Positions 11,689 through 23,459 of a DNA stretch of 64,000 nucleotides are shown piece by piece. The notes beneath the pieces are model-generated. The model made no database searches. It was given only the letters and a program-made list of their open reading frames with translations, and was not told where the DNA came from. The position numbers and the translations under genes are program-made. Each line of letters starts with the position of its first letter. Within the stretch, counting starts at the first letter, position 1. Origin of the DNA: Welwitschia mirabilis (lineage: Eukaryota > Gnetophyta > Gnetopsida > Welwitschiales); assembly GCA_051453625.1 (NCBI GenBank), contig JBOZIK010000001.1:148027993-148091992 (forward strand). The letters are read 5' to 3'.

Positions 11689-12844
11689 CAGTTAGATTCC
11701 TTGGCTTTTTTTTTTTTAATTCTTCTTTGGACTTCTTCTTCTTCTTTCTCCTCTTCTTTGACAGTCTTCTGCACTAAGCCTCCATCTTCCTATAAAGTAT
11801 TAGCAATCTCATACTCAACCATGTTTTAAGCTTCTTTCATGTGTGTGGTATAAGAGTCTATCCTACTTAGGTATGAAAGAGTTTTCTTAGGTGAGGATTA
11901 CTTTAGAGAAAGAGATTTATAGGATTTCTTAAAACCTACAAAGATATGCATATGAGACAATATCACATGTCCAATTATTGATATAGGATTAAGGGTTTAT
12001 AGCTTCAGGTACAACTAAACTCTATATTGATAATAGATGTTGATAATCAATGCTGAATAAGGAAGAGCCCTAGTCTTATGATACTCTAACGGGGAGACCA
12101 TATTTTTTAGCATTATGGTAAGAGAATCAATAGAGTGTCTAGTTGCTACCAAATTCATCAAATAAGCCTTGTAGTTAGAGGTATTATCATGATGACTTGT
12201 TAAACCCAAGAAATTATAGGTAAACACTAAATGCAAGAACCTATACTTTGGGGTAAGGAGAGAGGTAGAAAGGGTGGTTTTTGACCTATAGAACTTACCA
12301 TAAATATCTTTGGTTACCTTTTCCTTATCTTTTATAGAGTTATGAAAAGATAAAAATGCATCATAATCTCCTCATAAAAGACTTGTAATAGTAGAAATGA
12401 GATTTATAGTAACTCTCATCTTCATTTCCAAAACTAGGGTTTTTAGAGTATAAGTATTAGAATCAAAAGAAGCATTGCAATAGAACATCCTAGTGAGAAA
12501 GGCACAGGTAGGTTCTAAAACATCAAAAAAGTAAGAAATATCTAGGTCTTGTAAAATTTTCACCACATCACAAAGTTCTCTAAACTTTCCTAAAGCAAGA
12601 AGCCACTCTTAGCACACAAACTTCTTCTTAAATTTGTTAGTAAACTTATTCATAGATTCTTTAGATATTTCATGGTAGAAATACACTAGATATTTGTTAG
12701 CTGGCTCTTTTTATCACCTTCAGAAGGGACCCTCAACCATTGCAACCACATAGAAGAAGATTGAAGACAAAAAAACCTAAAAGAAAAATCTATATTTGAA
12801 GGATATAGATGACTAGAAAATAATGGATAGTGTTTGGACTCCAT
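11689..12844 (-). pseudogene. Sire-1 extra ORF after pol (env-like / plant transposon protein domain)
   Basis: The minus-strand reading runs from an ATG at 12842-12844 to a TGA at 11689-11691, with a few stops and frame breaks. Two open pieces remain. At 12372-12566, DISYFFDVLEPTCAFLTRMF has the ...LVREFYANL...-like pattern. At 12015-12236, MLKNMVSPLEYHKTRALPYS matches the ...MI......LPYG.LLT-like block typical of the plant env-like or 'putative plant transposon protein' family. The tail near 11690-11800 is Glu/Lys-rich. Function is unproven even in the family. The position, after RNase H and before the 3' LTR, is the Sirevirus one. The ORF is dead here. Sire-2 shows no comparable ORF outside its gap. 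Confidence 0.7.
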
Positions 12845-13089
12845 TAGATTTTGTAAGAAATAGGAATAAAGTAATATTTGATAAAGAAATAAAGTCCACT
12901 ACTTTTGTACTATACTATAACCCTGTAGATCCAGTCAACCTCTTGAGATATGGAACATAATATTTTAGATCTAGGTAACTAGGTTTTTAAACTAGTCGAC
13001 CAACCACATCTAGTTGACTGAATTCTAAATCTAGTCAAATATCTTACAATCAGTCAGAGGATAGAGATATAACTTCCATTTTATTATGA

Positions 13090-14530
13090 AGTTAAAAAAA
13101 GTTATTATAATTTAGGGGTTTAGTAAAAATATTAATAAGTTGATGATATTTACTAACAAAATTCATAGAAATATTACCTTTTTCAAGTTGTTCTATAATA
13201 AAATGGTGTCTTAATTTAATATCTTTAGATTTATAATATTGAACAAGGTTTATAGAAATATTAATTACACTAATGTTATCACAAAAAATAAGAACCTATT
13301 TAAAAACTACACCAAAATATTTTAATATTTCCTTCATCCAAACGAGATGGACATAATAACTCCCTGTTGTTATGTTATATACTCAGTTTTTTTTTTTTTT
13401 TTTATTAAAAGGGAGATTGAGTTTTGTTTCTCACTAGTCCATCATACTAAGAATGATATTAATAGAAAATAATTACCAATTATGTTCTTTCTATCATCTT
13501 TGCACCCATTCCAATTTACATCATTAAATCTTGCAAGATCAAATGATGTCTTTATTAGATACCATAATAAAAATCACATGCACCTTCTGTATACCTTATT
13601 ATTCTTTTGATAGCTTGAAGATGTGATTCTTTTGTTTGGGTGTGGTATCTTTCACACATGATAATACTAAACATAATGTTGATTTACTTATGGTTAGATA
13701 TAATAGAATTCCTATCATACTTCTATAAAGATTTTGATCTACCAATTTTTCATGTTTATCCAGACTAACATTATAAGAAGTAGACATATGTGTGTTAGTT
13801 ATTTTAGTATTCTTTAATCTAAATTATGTGATTAAATCCTTTTCATATTCAAATTAAGATATAAAAATTCTATTTTTTAATTATTAGTTTGTAACTCAAA
13901 TAACAATCTAACTTTACCAACCATACTCATCTTAAACGGTATTATCATGACATTGGAAAATTCTTTTGATAAAACTTCATTAGAGGCACAAAAACATATA
14001 TCATCCACATAAATTTAAATAATAATAATTTTTTTTAAGTACTTGACAAATAAAGGTTTGTCTACTATTCTATGGATATTTAGAAATGTGGCTAATTTTT
14101 CATACCATGCATTTGGAGCTTTCTTCAAATCATATAATGCCTTTTTAATTCTATATATATAATCAGGTTTGTAAGGATCTATAAACCCTTAAGGTTATTC
14201 TACATATACTGCTTTGTTGAGGGTTCCATTTAAAAAGGTACTTTTTACATTTATTTCATATACTTAATATTCTTAAAGGCTTTATAAAATAAAAACATTC
14301 TAATGCTATCTAGCCTCGCTATAGGAGTAAAAGTATTACCTACATTAATACCTTAGATTTGGTTGTAGCATTGTATCACTAATCTTGCTTTGTACTTTAT
14401 AACATTTTTTTACTCATTACACTTGTTTTTGAAGATCCACTTTGTTTCAATAACATTTTTATCCTTTGGCCTTTCAATAAGCTTCTATAAATCATTTATT
14501 TTAAATTGTTACAACTCATCTTGCATGGTC
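13090..14530 (-). pseudogene. Sire-1 reverse transcriptase-RNase H, decayed
   Basis: Minus-strand pieces read GTKWIFKNK, KARLV, YVDD (14000-14011, intact) and, at 13599-13787, MSTSYNVSLDKHEKLV then LYRSMIGILLYLT (usual PMSTS...Y R..IGSLLYLT). These follow the copia RT-to-RNase H order. The RNase H part to about 13090 is broken. The frame at 14509-14724 is the lead-in to RT (HEEWMMTMQDEL; usual W..AM..EL). Frequent TAG/TAA at expected Gln and Trp codons point to C-to-T decay. Confidence 0.8.
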
Positions 14531-14929
14531 ATCATCCACTCTTCATGGGATTTTGCTTGTTCAAACTTCTTAGGTACAATTTGTGAGATGTAACAAATGT
14601 GAGTAGAAAAATTATTCATAGATTTCCTTTCTCTAATCTTTAAAAAAATGTCTCTAATGATAGATTCTAAGGAATGATCTTTTAGCTCTTTAAACTTTTT
14701 AATAGTGACTTCTTTTATTGGCACTTCTTCTTCTTTTTTTATTAATCTTTCTTTTGTTGTGGAAGTGCTTGGAGATAAGTTTTCTTCATCGTTGGAAGAA
14801 AGAGGTCTAGTGTTGATATCATCTATTTACACATTTATTAACTCTTCCATGGTCAAGATTCTCTTATTAAAAATATGTTAAGCTCTACTTCTAATAGAGT
14901 ATCATAAAAAGATTGCTTCATCATCCTTT

Positions 14930-15800
14930 GATTCAAATTTACTTAAGTGTTTTCTATCTTTTACCATAAAGCACCTACTCCTAGAGAATTTAAAGTATAA
15001 AAGGTCTGGTTGTCTTCCTTTCTAAAGCTCATAAGGATTTTTATGCATTCCTAGTATAAGGTAAACTCTATTTATGATGTAATAAGTGGTGCTTATAACT
15101 TAAGACCAAACTATTTGTAGAATCTCCTTTTCATTTAAAATCATTCTTGTCATTTCATGGAGGATTTTATTTTTCCTCTCAACAATTCCATTTTGTTGAG
15201 GCATTTTAGGGGCTAAGAATTGATGTTCAATACCATTATCAATATAATATTTTTCAAACAAATGGTTTTCAAACACACCATCATGATCACTTTTAATTTT
15301 GTTTAATAGTATAACCTTTCTTGTTTTGATTTTTATTACATAATTTATCCTAATGTTTATATGTTTCAGATTTGTTTAAAAGAAAGGCAACTAAAGTAAA
15401 TCTTAAAAGTCATCAACCATAGTCAAAAATTAGTGTTTTCCTCCTAAACTTTGAGTTTGAACTAGACCTATCAAATACATATGAATAATATCTAAAGGCG
15501 TTATTGTGGAAACTTGGTTTTTACTTTTATATGATGTTCTTACTTATTTCCCTTTCTAGCATGCATTACAAAGACCATGTTTTTCAATATTAATTTTTGG
15601 AATTACTTTGATAATCATTTTTAAATAATAATAATTTACATGACCTAAACATTTATGCCAAATCTCTTCTTAGTTTACATGAGAAAAATAATAAGCAGAA
15701 AATGTTTGATTAATACTATAGACATTATATATTCTATTCATTTTAAGAATGTTATCATTTATTTTGCAATGTCTAACTTCACATTTTGTACTATAAAAAA
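14930..15800 (-). pseudogene. Sire-1 integrase, decayed
   Basis: The reading follows the copia integrase. It starts with the zinc-binding WHKCLGHV and CNACWKGK, then SLGGKH and MVDDF of the first catalytic block, where the leading Asp of the usual HMDL has become Tyr (HMYL). Next come SDHDGVFEN (second Asp present) and NGIVERKNKILHEM (catalytic Glu present; usual NGVVERKNRTL). Several stops. A 12-base N run (15847-15858) lies just upstream. Confidence 0.8.
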
Positions 15801-15889
15801 CCAACCTTATGACATTTATCATAAATTTTATGAATGCTAAGTAAATNNNNNNNNNNNNCATTAACATATAAAACTTCATTTATTGTGGA

Positions 15890-17690
15890 CAAGTTACCTC
15901 CATCAACACTTCTAATTCCTTTGATTTTGGCTCTTATGTTATCGCCAAAAATAACTTCTCCACCATTAAAGTCATATAAGTATTTAAATCTAGACTTGTA
16001 TTTCCTTATGTATTGAGAGCAACATCTAGTTTCATTTAATACCTTGAAAGATATTTAAACCAAGAGGATTTTTAAATTGTTAGCTTTCACCCACTTAGTC
16101 CTTTTGGACTGATGTGGTACATCTCCTTTTAGAACAAATTTGAAAGGAAAGGTACTAATTGAGTTTGAAAATAACAATAAGTTTCAAGCATTACAAAATA
16201 ACTTAAAATGACCAGACTTACCACAAAAATGACATGTAACTTTACAAATAAAATTATTTTTCCATGATACCTGATTTTGCTAATTTCATGGCCTTTAGGG
16301 GATGAATTTAATACCTATCTTGTTGTGAGCTAGTTTTCATATTTTAAGCATCTGTTCTAATTTACTTAAACTACTTGAAAATTTATTAACAAAATGTAAC
16401 AAGTTTTTTACCTTTGGAGAAAGATTAGAATTTTCAGATCTAATCATCTTGTACTTTGTTTCTAATTCTTCTTTTTCCTTTGTAAGATATTTTACTATTT
16501 TGTTCAAGTAATTGATATGTTTTACCAAATTTTCACACTCCATGTAAAGCTCTTGGTAGGTGTCTTCAAGTTTATTCTAATATTCTTCAATAAGATTTAA
16601 ATCATAAGGTTAAAATAAGGAAGGCAATTTCTATAATAGAGGCATAAATGACATGAATGAAAATCTTTGATCTCCATCTCATTCTTGGATAGAGCTATTA
16701 TCATCCTCTTCATCTACATTGTCCCATGTAGTAATGAATGAAGATCTTTTTGACTTTCCCTGATCTTTGTTATTTTTTAAACACTTGTTTTCATTATGTT
16801 CATATTCTTTTAAAGCATAACATTGAATATCCTTCCTTTTTTCTTGATCATTTTTGAATTAGGGTGATATCTCTTTATCCCTCTACTTGGCTCACCTTCT
16901 TTCTATCAATTGTGTAAAACTTTCTTAAATCTCCTTACTAGAAGGATAACTTTATCATCATTAAGATCTTTGTATAAATTTTCTTACATATATTCTTCCT
17001 ACCTACGTTCTAAAGTAATACCTTTTTTTTATCTTTAGAAAATTTCAATTCATTAGTTTATAAATTATCTTGTAATTCCTCAAGTGTCATTCTATTTATA
17101 TTATTTCTTTCTTCAATTGTAGTGAATTTTGACTTAAATCTTTTTGAGAGAAATCTTAACTCTTTTCAAACCACTTTTGCTTCTTTCATCCTTTCATTTA
17201 AACTTACCATGGAATTTATAATTTTTGTTATTCTGGAAAATAATTCTTATAGTATCTCCTTCTCATTCATATGAATGCATTTGAACTTGGAAATAAGCAT
17301 TTGCAGTGTGTCCTAATTCATAGTGGATGTTCCTTCATGTTCTATTTCAAGGATGTCCCAAGATTCATTTGCATGTTCATAGTTTACGATTCATTCAAAC
17401 TCATTTGCACAAATTACAGAAAAAATTGCATTAAGAGCATGGGAATCTATAGTAGCTTTAGATCTATCAGTGTAGGTTCATTGGTCTTGCATTTTTGATA
17501 CCACAATAATGTTTTCATGGATATTAGTTTTAGCTAGAGTAGGAAAATTATAACTACTATAAATGACCTATTCTATTTTTGCATCTAGGGATCTTATAAA
17601 AATTCTCAAATGGGGTTTCTAATAGGCATAGTTTAACCATTAAACATTATTGAATGATTAGTAGAAAAATCTATCTGAAGGATTACTCAT
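15890..17690 (-). pseudogene. Sire-1 gag and protease, decayed
   Basis: Gag starts with ATG at 17688-17690 (MSNPSDRFFY), 52 bases after the PBS. It follows the copia gag/UBN2 pattern: ALNAIFSVICANEFE, ESWDILEIEHEGTS, then LQMLISKFK and the ...MTLEELQ..L block. A coiled coil lies at 16337-16543 and ends FSSSLSKLEQMLKI, a Sirevirus-type sequence. A well-kept zinc knuckle CHFCGKSGHFKLFC (CX2CX4HX4C) sits at 16193-16234. A more decayed one is near 16810. The protease region (usual W.LDSGCSRHMTG) is expected at about 15960-16050 but is heavily mutated. Confidence 0.8.
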
Positions 17691-17741
17691 TTTTAGGGTT
17701 TAAGAGTCTATATCTGTTGAGATCTAACATGGACTCTACCA

Positions 17742-17754
17742 AGCTTTGATATCA
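17742..17754 (-). promoter_or_regulatory. Sire-1 primer-binding site (iMet type)
   Basis: On the minus strand this reads TGATATCAAAGCT, two transitions away from TGGTATCAGAGCT, the site complementary to the 3' end of plant initiator tRNA-Met. It sits next to the LTR edge. Confidence 0.85.
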
Positions 17755-17756
17755 AA

Positions 17757-19100
17757 TAAAAAATTAAGAATCCTACAGGGAGGTAAATAGGATTTAAAAA
17801 TAATATAATAACTTATAAAAATATCTTCATATGAAATAAATAATAAAATGCTTATGCAAATGAAAATTAAAACTAACCTGAAAATAAGAAATAAAAAGTA
17901 CTAAGATACCAGTGAGGATGCACATAATATTTATAGTGGTTTAAGAAACATCCTACTCCACTCTCAGTGGTTAGATTTTACTCAAGCCTGATCTGAATCT
18001 TTATTAATATCTTTTTAGGTATTCTAGAATTACTTGTAACTNNNNNNNNNNNNNNNNNNNNNNNNNNNNNNNNNNNNNNNNNNNNNNNNNNNNNNNNNNN
18101 NNNNNNNNNNNNNNNNNNNNNNNNNNNNNNNNNNNNNNNNNNNNNNNNNNNNNNNNNNNNNNNNNNNNNNNNNNNNNNNNNNNNNNNNNNNNNNNNNNNN
18201 NNNNNNNNNNNNNNNNNNNNNNNNNNNNNNNNNNNNNNNNNNNNNNNNNNNNNNNNNNNNNNNNNNNNNNNNNNNNNNNNNNNNNNNNNNNNNNNNNNNN
18301 NNNNNNNNNNNNNNNNNNNNNNNNNNNNNNNNNNNNNNNNNNNNNNNNNNNNNNNNNNNNNNNNNNNNNNNNNNNNNNNNNNNNNNNNNNNNNNNNNNNN
18401 NNNNNNNNNNNNNNNNNNNNNNNNNNNNNNNNNNNNNNNNNNNNNNNNNNNNNNNNNNNNNNNNNNNNNNNNNNNNNNNNNNNNNNNNNNNNNNNNNNNN
18501 NNNNNNNNNNNNNNNNNNNNNNNNNNNNNNATAAGTGAACTTTTCTAAGGCTCATTCTCTAACTTTTGTAAAAATGCAAAGTGGTAATAGTGGTATGCTG
18601 TAACGCATAGGTTTCACTAAATCTCTAACTTAAGAATAGTATTAGTACACTACTTAAGAATATGATACGGTTCATAAGCATATGTACAATTGACTTGACT
18701 ACATACAAAATGATAACAATAGCTCTTGATTCATCTTTGGTTAAGTAGAGAAAATACCAATGAGTTTAATAATGATTTCAGAATGATTCAAAAGTGATAT
18801 AATTGATCCCTTGATGATCAAATACAAAATTTTAATGCTTAGATCTAGTCGACCCCTGAGGAATCTAGTTTAACCCTCTAAATTTAGTTCATTTTAATAT
18901 AAGGTTCAAGTGCAGCTGACCCCTTAGGAATTCAGTATACCCCTTAAAAGATATAAAAACTGATAGGTTTAGGTTTAAATTATGATAAATGATTTTAAAT
19001 TTTGACCTATAAAGATTAATATTTTTTAAACAAGATACAACATGTTTTGCTAAATAGAAAACATTAGTTTGCTATCATATTGGCAAATATTAACTTAACA
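17757..19100 (-). repeat. Sire-1 5' LTR
   Basis: Partner of 9824-11187. A gap (18042-18530) hides the middle. The right edge ...ATTAACTTAACA matches ...ATTAACTTAATA of the 3' LTR. Motifs of the GTCGAC type occur at 18840-18930 (exact GTCGAC at 18848-18853). Confidence 0.8.
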
Positions 19101-19480
19101 AATAGTTTTTAACCAAAGTTTAGCTTTTTCTTTTAAAGTGATGCAAAACATTACCATGTAAGTTTTATCAATTATTCTTTTTTTACCATTTTAAGAAGTA
19201 AGTACTAATTATTCGATGTTGACAATATGTTATAAAGGATCTTCATCATGTTCATCACTAAAAATAGGGTAAGCATTTAAATTTCTAACTTCAACATTGT
19301 TACTAGAAGGTAAATTAAAAGTGGTTTAGATTTCATGGTTTTTATTAGATATAAGCTCTTTAAGAGTGACATTGACATTTTGACTTAGGGGTGTAGTCAT
19401 AGGAGTTCCAATAACAAGGAGCAGATTGGACGAAGCAACCTGCTTTTGCTTTGCGATGAACTAGACATATTTAAAAAATG
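19101..19480 (-). pseudogene. Athila-1 gag, 5' part (upstream of the Sire-1 insertion)
   Basis: The minus-strand reading ends at the insertion with FCITLKEKAKLWLKTI, the gag block usually written F.FSL...A..WL..L. Upstream lie NLPSSNNVEVRNLNAYPIFS and DEHDEDPL, equal to the usual F.G...EDP block. It is the direct N-terminal continuation of the gag at 8600-9823. A TAG and a TAA interrupt it. Confidence 0.75.
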
Positions 19481-20118
19481 AATTACTTCTAAACCATTAT
19501 ATAAATAATTATTTAAAAAATTTTCATTCATAAAATCTGATTTTAAAACAAAAAATGTTAGAATTTTTTAAATTTACATATCCTTTATTTGCATATCTAA
19601 GTTAAATTTGAAGTCAATCAAATCTTCTTGGATGTTTTCCACTATGAATAGCCACTCTTTTTAATATTTTTCTTTCTTACTAGATTTTATCATGTTCCAA
19701 CATGCTTAGTTTTTATGTCTAATGCACATCATCCATGTGTTCATCTAGATAATATGTCTAGATAACAAAAAATAAAAAACATAGAAAAAATAAAAGTAAA
19801 AAATAACAAACACAAAAAATATAGAAAATACTCTATCATCCTCCTAAGTTGTCTAGATCATAGAAAGGATGATAGAAAAATTCAAATTTTAAAGGAAAGC
19901 AAAAAACTAGAAAACTCAAGGCACACATACCATTATTATAACATGTCATCTGGATGATGGAGTAGATGACAGAGTGTTTATTTCAGAATGCAAAAACAAA
20001 ACTATGAAACGAAAAACCTATACTACTACAATTACAAGTACAGTAATACTATAGGAAAATATCCAAACTAAAATCCAATCACTTACCTAAGCAACAACAA
20101 TTCTCAAACTTCAAGTAG
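19481..20118 (-). other. Athila-1 5' leader
   Basis: Non-coding sequence between the PBS and gag, with repeated GTCATCTAGAT-like phrases (19730-19990). No gene. Confidence 0.55.
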
Positions 20119-20140
20119 CCTTCCCCAGCAATGATGCCAA
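20119..20140 (-). promoter_or_regulatory. Athila-1 primer-binding site
   Basis: On the minus strand this reads TTGGCATCATTGCTGGGGAA, the TTGGCGCCGTTGCCGGGGA-type site used by Athila/Tat elements, with CG-to-CA and CG-to-TG decay. It lies two bases from the LTR end. Confidence 0.85.
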
Positions 20141-20142
20141 GA

Positions 20143-21280
20143 TGTTTTAATATGTATTTGTTCAAATGTTATGCTCCTAAGAAGATCCTATCAATCACAA
20201 ATAAATATAGATTTTATACAACACAACACACTAATATAGATGGAAGTTAATTAAAATATCATATTCTTATTAAAGCATAAGCTAAAAGAAAGAGAATTGA
20301 TTTTAAGATGAAACATTTATGTACTTTAATAGTAAAAATGAATAACAATATAAATAATGATAATGCAAACACACTTATGCAAATAAATGTAAATGTAATC
20401 TAAATGCAACTTCCACTTGATCACAGATCATCTTATCAAAGAGATCGACCTTATATAACTAAGATTAATCAATAAATGTTATTACCATATTGAGATTAAA
20501 CTAATCTATCAAGTACATTAAACAGAATGAAAAACTATATAAGGTTAATTTGGGAAAGAAATAGAATGCATCTAAACTAAAATAACATAAACTAAAGGGT
20601 ATGCACACAATAATCATAAGAAAATAGAAAAGAGTTCTTTGAATTAATTTTGAACTAACATCCATGTTACGAAGTAGTCATACCTTAATGAAGGAAGCAT
20701 AATCCAACACCAAGAAGATGTGTCTCTACAACTATAATGGATGGATCTCTGGTCCTTTAATCTCCTATCACAAGAATTTCTAGTGCAAATGAAGACAAGT
20801 AGGAGTCAATGGTAGAATTAATACTTATTGACAAAAATAGACTCACAAACAAACAAGACAAATAGGCATGGACTCAATCCTAATAATCACATAAGAAACA
20901 TAGAGATAAATGGCTAAACTTAGGTGAAGTTTAATGTAGCATTATTTTAGATATTATCCTGTTAGTCATCTGAATGATATACGAGATGATACCACCTCAT
21001 AAAAATTCCATGTCATCTATCAAATTGATTGCTGTCAACACACTTATTAGCTTAAATGTTCTATTGTCTATATAGTTGTTTGGATAATGAGGTGGAAAAT
21101 AAGCTTTTTATAAGTGTTCATCTAATGCATTAGCCTTAATGTTTGTAGAACATTTACTTCAAAATAGAAAATATTGTAAAGTACTTTATATGCTATAAAA
21201 TATTATAAATATTACATTTTTTTGTATTATTCATCTTAGCTCTTCATTATCATAGAAATATAGTATAAATATGTCTAACA
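20143..21280 (-). repeat. Athila-1 5' LTR
   Basis: On the minus strand the LTR runs from TGTTAGACATATT (right edge, 21280) to ...ACATATTAAAACA (20143). It shares three blocks with the plus-strand LTR at 22386-23459: the GATAATGAAGAG start area, GCACTAGAAATTCT...GGAGATTAAA, and the tail AACATTTGAACAAATA. Confidence 0.75.
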
Positions 21281-21329
21281 TCCTATAAAATTAATCAAAG
21301 TATCCCATTAAATAGATGCAAGTTAGGAT

Positions 21330-21868
21330 TTCAACACCATGATAGAGGCACGATAGCTTTAAACTCTAGGATATCCATGCCTTCTTTTAGCTATGTTTAG
21401 ATACTTTGACATACTAGAACCTGTAAGTGACCAAAGATTTATGCACATTCAGATTTTAGCTAATTACATATAGGATATGGGAATATAGTTACTAAGAGAG
21501 GTAAAGAGACCTTAGGTATATAGACCTGTAATTAGCACTACTTTAGAGAAGATTCAGACCCTTCTGGCAAAGATCACATAGACAAGTAGAGAAATAGTGG
21601 ATGAAGTCATCTTTACATGATCATGATAGTTGAGAGGAGAGTACAATACATTAAGGAGTAGCTAGTTGATATGTGATAGTACATCTTATGAATAGAGCAC
21701 AGTGTGATGGTAGACCTCTCAAAGATAGTTGGAGTATAGGAAGATGAGATAGCATGTAATATCAGGATATTACTTGACCATTATTTCCTTATAGATCCTA
21801 AGCATCCTCCCTCTTCTCCACCTGCATCTAAGCCTGATACACATCAGAAGTTCTTCATGACTAGATGA
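21330..21868 (+). pseudogene. Athila-3 downstream ORF (env position), C-terminal part
   Basis: The plus-strand reading has LLAMFRYFDILEPVSDQRF, then TLEKIQTLLAKITQTSREIV (probably helical). It ends DPKHPPSSPPASKPDTHQKF with a TGA at 21866-21868. Both the ORF end and the following 3' untranslated sequence (for example ACAAGCTTCTACTTTTC) match the minus-strand copy at 822-2080 and below. Stops are present. The function is unknown and the family is not recognised beyond its position in Athila-like elements. Confidence 0.5.
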
Positions 21869-22385
21869 GGGAAGTGATTTTATGTTATCTTTTCCTCCAT
21901 AAATTGTATAAAACTCATGATTTATATAGACATATTATTTTTGAGTATTATTATGACGTACATTTTATTGCTAGATATCATATATATTTATATATATCAT
22001 TTTTGGTACTACATGATGAGAATTATTTATGCTATACACAATTATTATTATTTACTATACATTTGAGTAGGGAGCTATTAATTATTGGTATATATAATGT
22101 TTATCTTTTTAAAAAATGTTTTACAAGCTTCTACTTTTCAAAAGTAATTTTTCAGCTTGTTGTCCCTCCATCATCTAGACAACCACTAGGCCAATAGTAT
22201 GACCACTTTCACTATAGAGGTAAAACATTTAGTTATCTATTTTTAACATTTTTATTTTACATTCTAAGATTCCTTAGATTACTTATGATTTTATTTCAAA
22301 GTTCCCTAGTTGATTTATTATTTTATAAATTAGATTGTAATTATGGTTTTTATGAGGGCCTAACAAAACTGAGTGAAGGCCTATT

Positions 22386-23459
22386 TGTGCTATTAAATTA
22401 TATGGTTATTTGCACTAAGTTTTGATGATAATTGAGAGGTAAGAAAAATGTCAAGAAAACATGTAATCTTTATTACATTTTATAGAATTTGAATCAATTT
22501 CCAATACTTCCTATATAAGGTAATAATTCTATAATCAAAGAGGCTAATGTGGAATTCATATGATATGTCATCATCGCTTGTGACATCTAGATCACCAACA
22601 GAAAGACACCTAAAAATAATGCTTCATCAAGCTTCATAAAACTTAGGCCATGTGGCTTGCATCTTCTTGCATGACTTTAAAATTGTTGATGCATCTATTA
22701 GAGTTTTTTAATTTTAGAGTATATTTTGTAATAAATACCTCCTTTGTCCTCAACTCCATTTTCACCTTCTTTTGCACTAGAAATTCTCATAATAGAAGAT
22801 TAAAAGGCAAGATATCCGTCCATTATTATTGCAAAGAGACATCGTACTTAGTGTTGGGCTATTTATCCTTTATTGAGGTGATCTTACTTTGTAACATAGA
22901 TATTTAGCTTTCTTTAATTAAAATCCTATTTTTCTTTTCATATCTTTTCTTATATGCATCTTCTTTATGGTTCATATTACTTACAATTCTATGAGATCTT
23001 CATTAGTGATATAAATCATAAGGAAATCCTTTGTTAAGGTTGACATTATTAGGTTAGGTACATTACATTTCATTTTCTAGATTAACTGTGCATTATTTTC
23101 ATATTCTATTTAATGCACCTGATAGATTAGGTTATTCTTGGTTTAATGATAGCTTTCTTTGATTGATCTAGATTATATAGGACCAATCCTTGTGACAGGT
23201 TTAGAATATATCTTGCATCTCATTTGCATAAGTGTTCATTTGCATTATTATTTTCAATTGTTAGTTTATTCTACTTTAAGATTACATAAGGGTTTTTATT
23301 TCTAAAATTAATTCTCTTTCTTTTCACCTATGCCTTTGACAAGCTTATGACATTTGGGTTACTCCCATCTATATTAGTATGTTATGTTATGCAATATATA
23401 TTTGTAATTTATAGGATGTATTTGAGGACAAAACATTTAAACAAATATGCACTACAATA
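22386..23459 (+). repeat. Athila-3 3' LTR
   Basis: It starts TGTGCTATTAAATTATATGG and ends ...TATGCACTACAATA. It is homologous along its length to the Athila-1 LTR. The plus-strand frame at 22650-22907 lies inside this LTR and is not a gene. Confidence 0.65.

Larger units (their letters stand above)
9824..19100 (-). mobile_element. Sire-1: Ty1/copia Sirevirus-like LTR retrotransposon with env-like ORF
   Basis: This minus-strand element spans LTR (17757-19100), iMet-type PBS, gag, protease, integrase, RT/RNase H, an extra env-like ORF, polypurine tract and LTR (9824-11187). It interrupts the gag of Athila-1. The Sirevirus assignment follows from three features: a long gag with a coiled coil and the FSSSLSKLEQML-type end, the extra ORF after RNase H, and duplicated polypurine tracts. 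The flanking five bases (9819-9823 actct, 19101-19105 aatag) do not match, so no target-site duplication is visible. Three gaps (10175-10274, 15847-15858, 18042-18530) and many stops. Confidence 0.85.
487..21280 (-). mobile_element. Athila-1: Ty3/gypsy Athila-like LTR retrotransposon, interrupted
   Basis: This minus-strand element reads, from its 5' end at 21280: LTR, PBS, 5' leader, gag, protease, RT, RNase H, integrase and a downstream ORF in the env position. Its gag is split by Sire-1 (9824-19100). Its 3' LTR is not in the window, because a plus-strand LTR (1-476) cuts its 3' untranslated region at about 477-487. The Athila assignment rests on three things: the TTGGC-type PBS, an RT of the 'KKDGEWRMHNDFKKLNK' type, and a gag with a CX2C box but no chromodomain. 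Many in-frame stops and assembly gaps show that it is dead. Confidence 0.75.
21281..23459 (+). mobile_element. Athila-3: 3' end of a plus-strand Athila-like element
   Basis: It contains the C-terminal part of the downstream ORF, a 3' untranslated region and a full LTR, all in plus orientation. Its left side is cut by the 5' end of Athila-1 at 21280. Its right end (23459) abuts RT coding sequence of Athila-2 on the minus strand, so it inserted into Athila-2. Gag and pol of this element are not in the window. Confidence 0.6.

Noticed and set aside
21865-22197. 110-codon plus-strand frame
   Set aside because: It starts at the end of the Athila-3 downstream ORF and runs through its 3' untranslated region. 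The homologous minus-strand sequence is not open.
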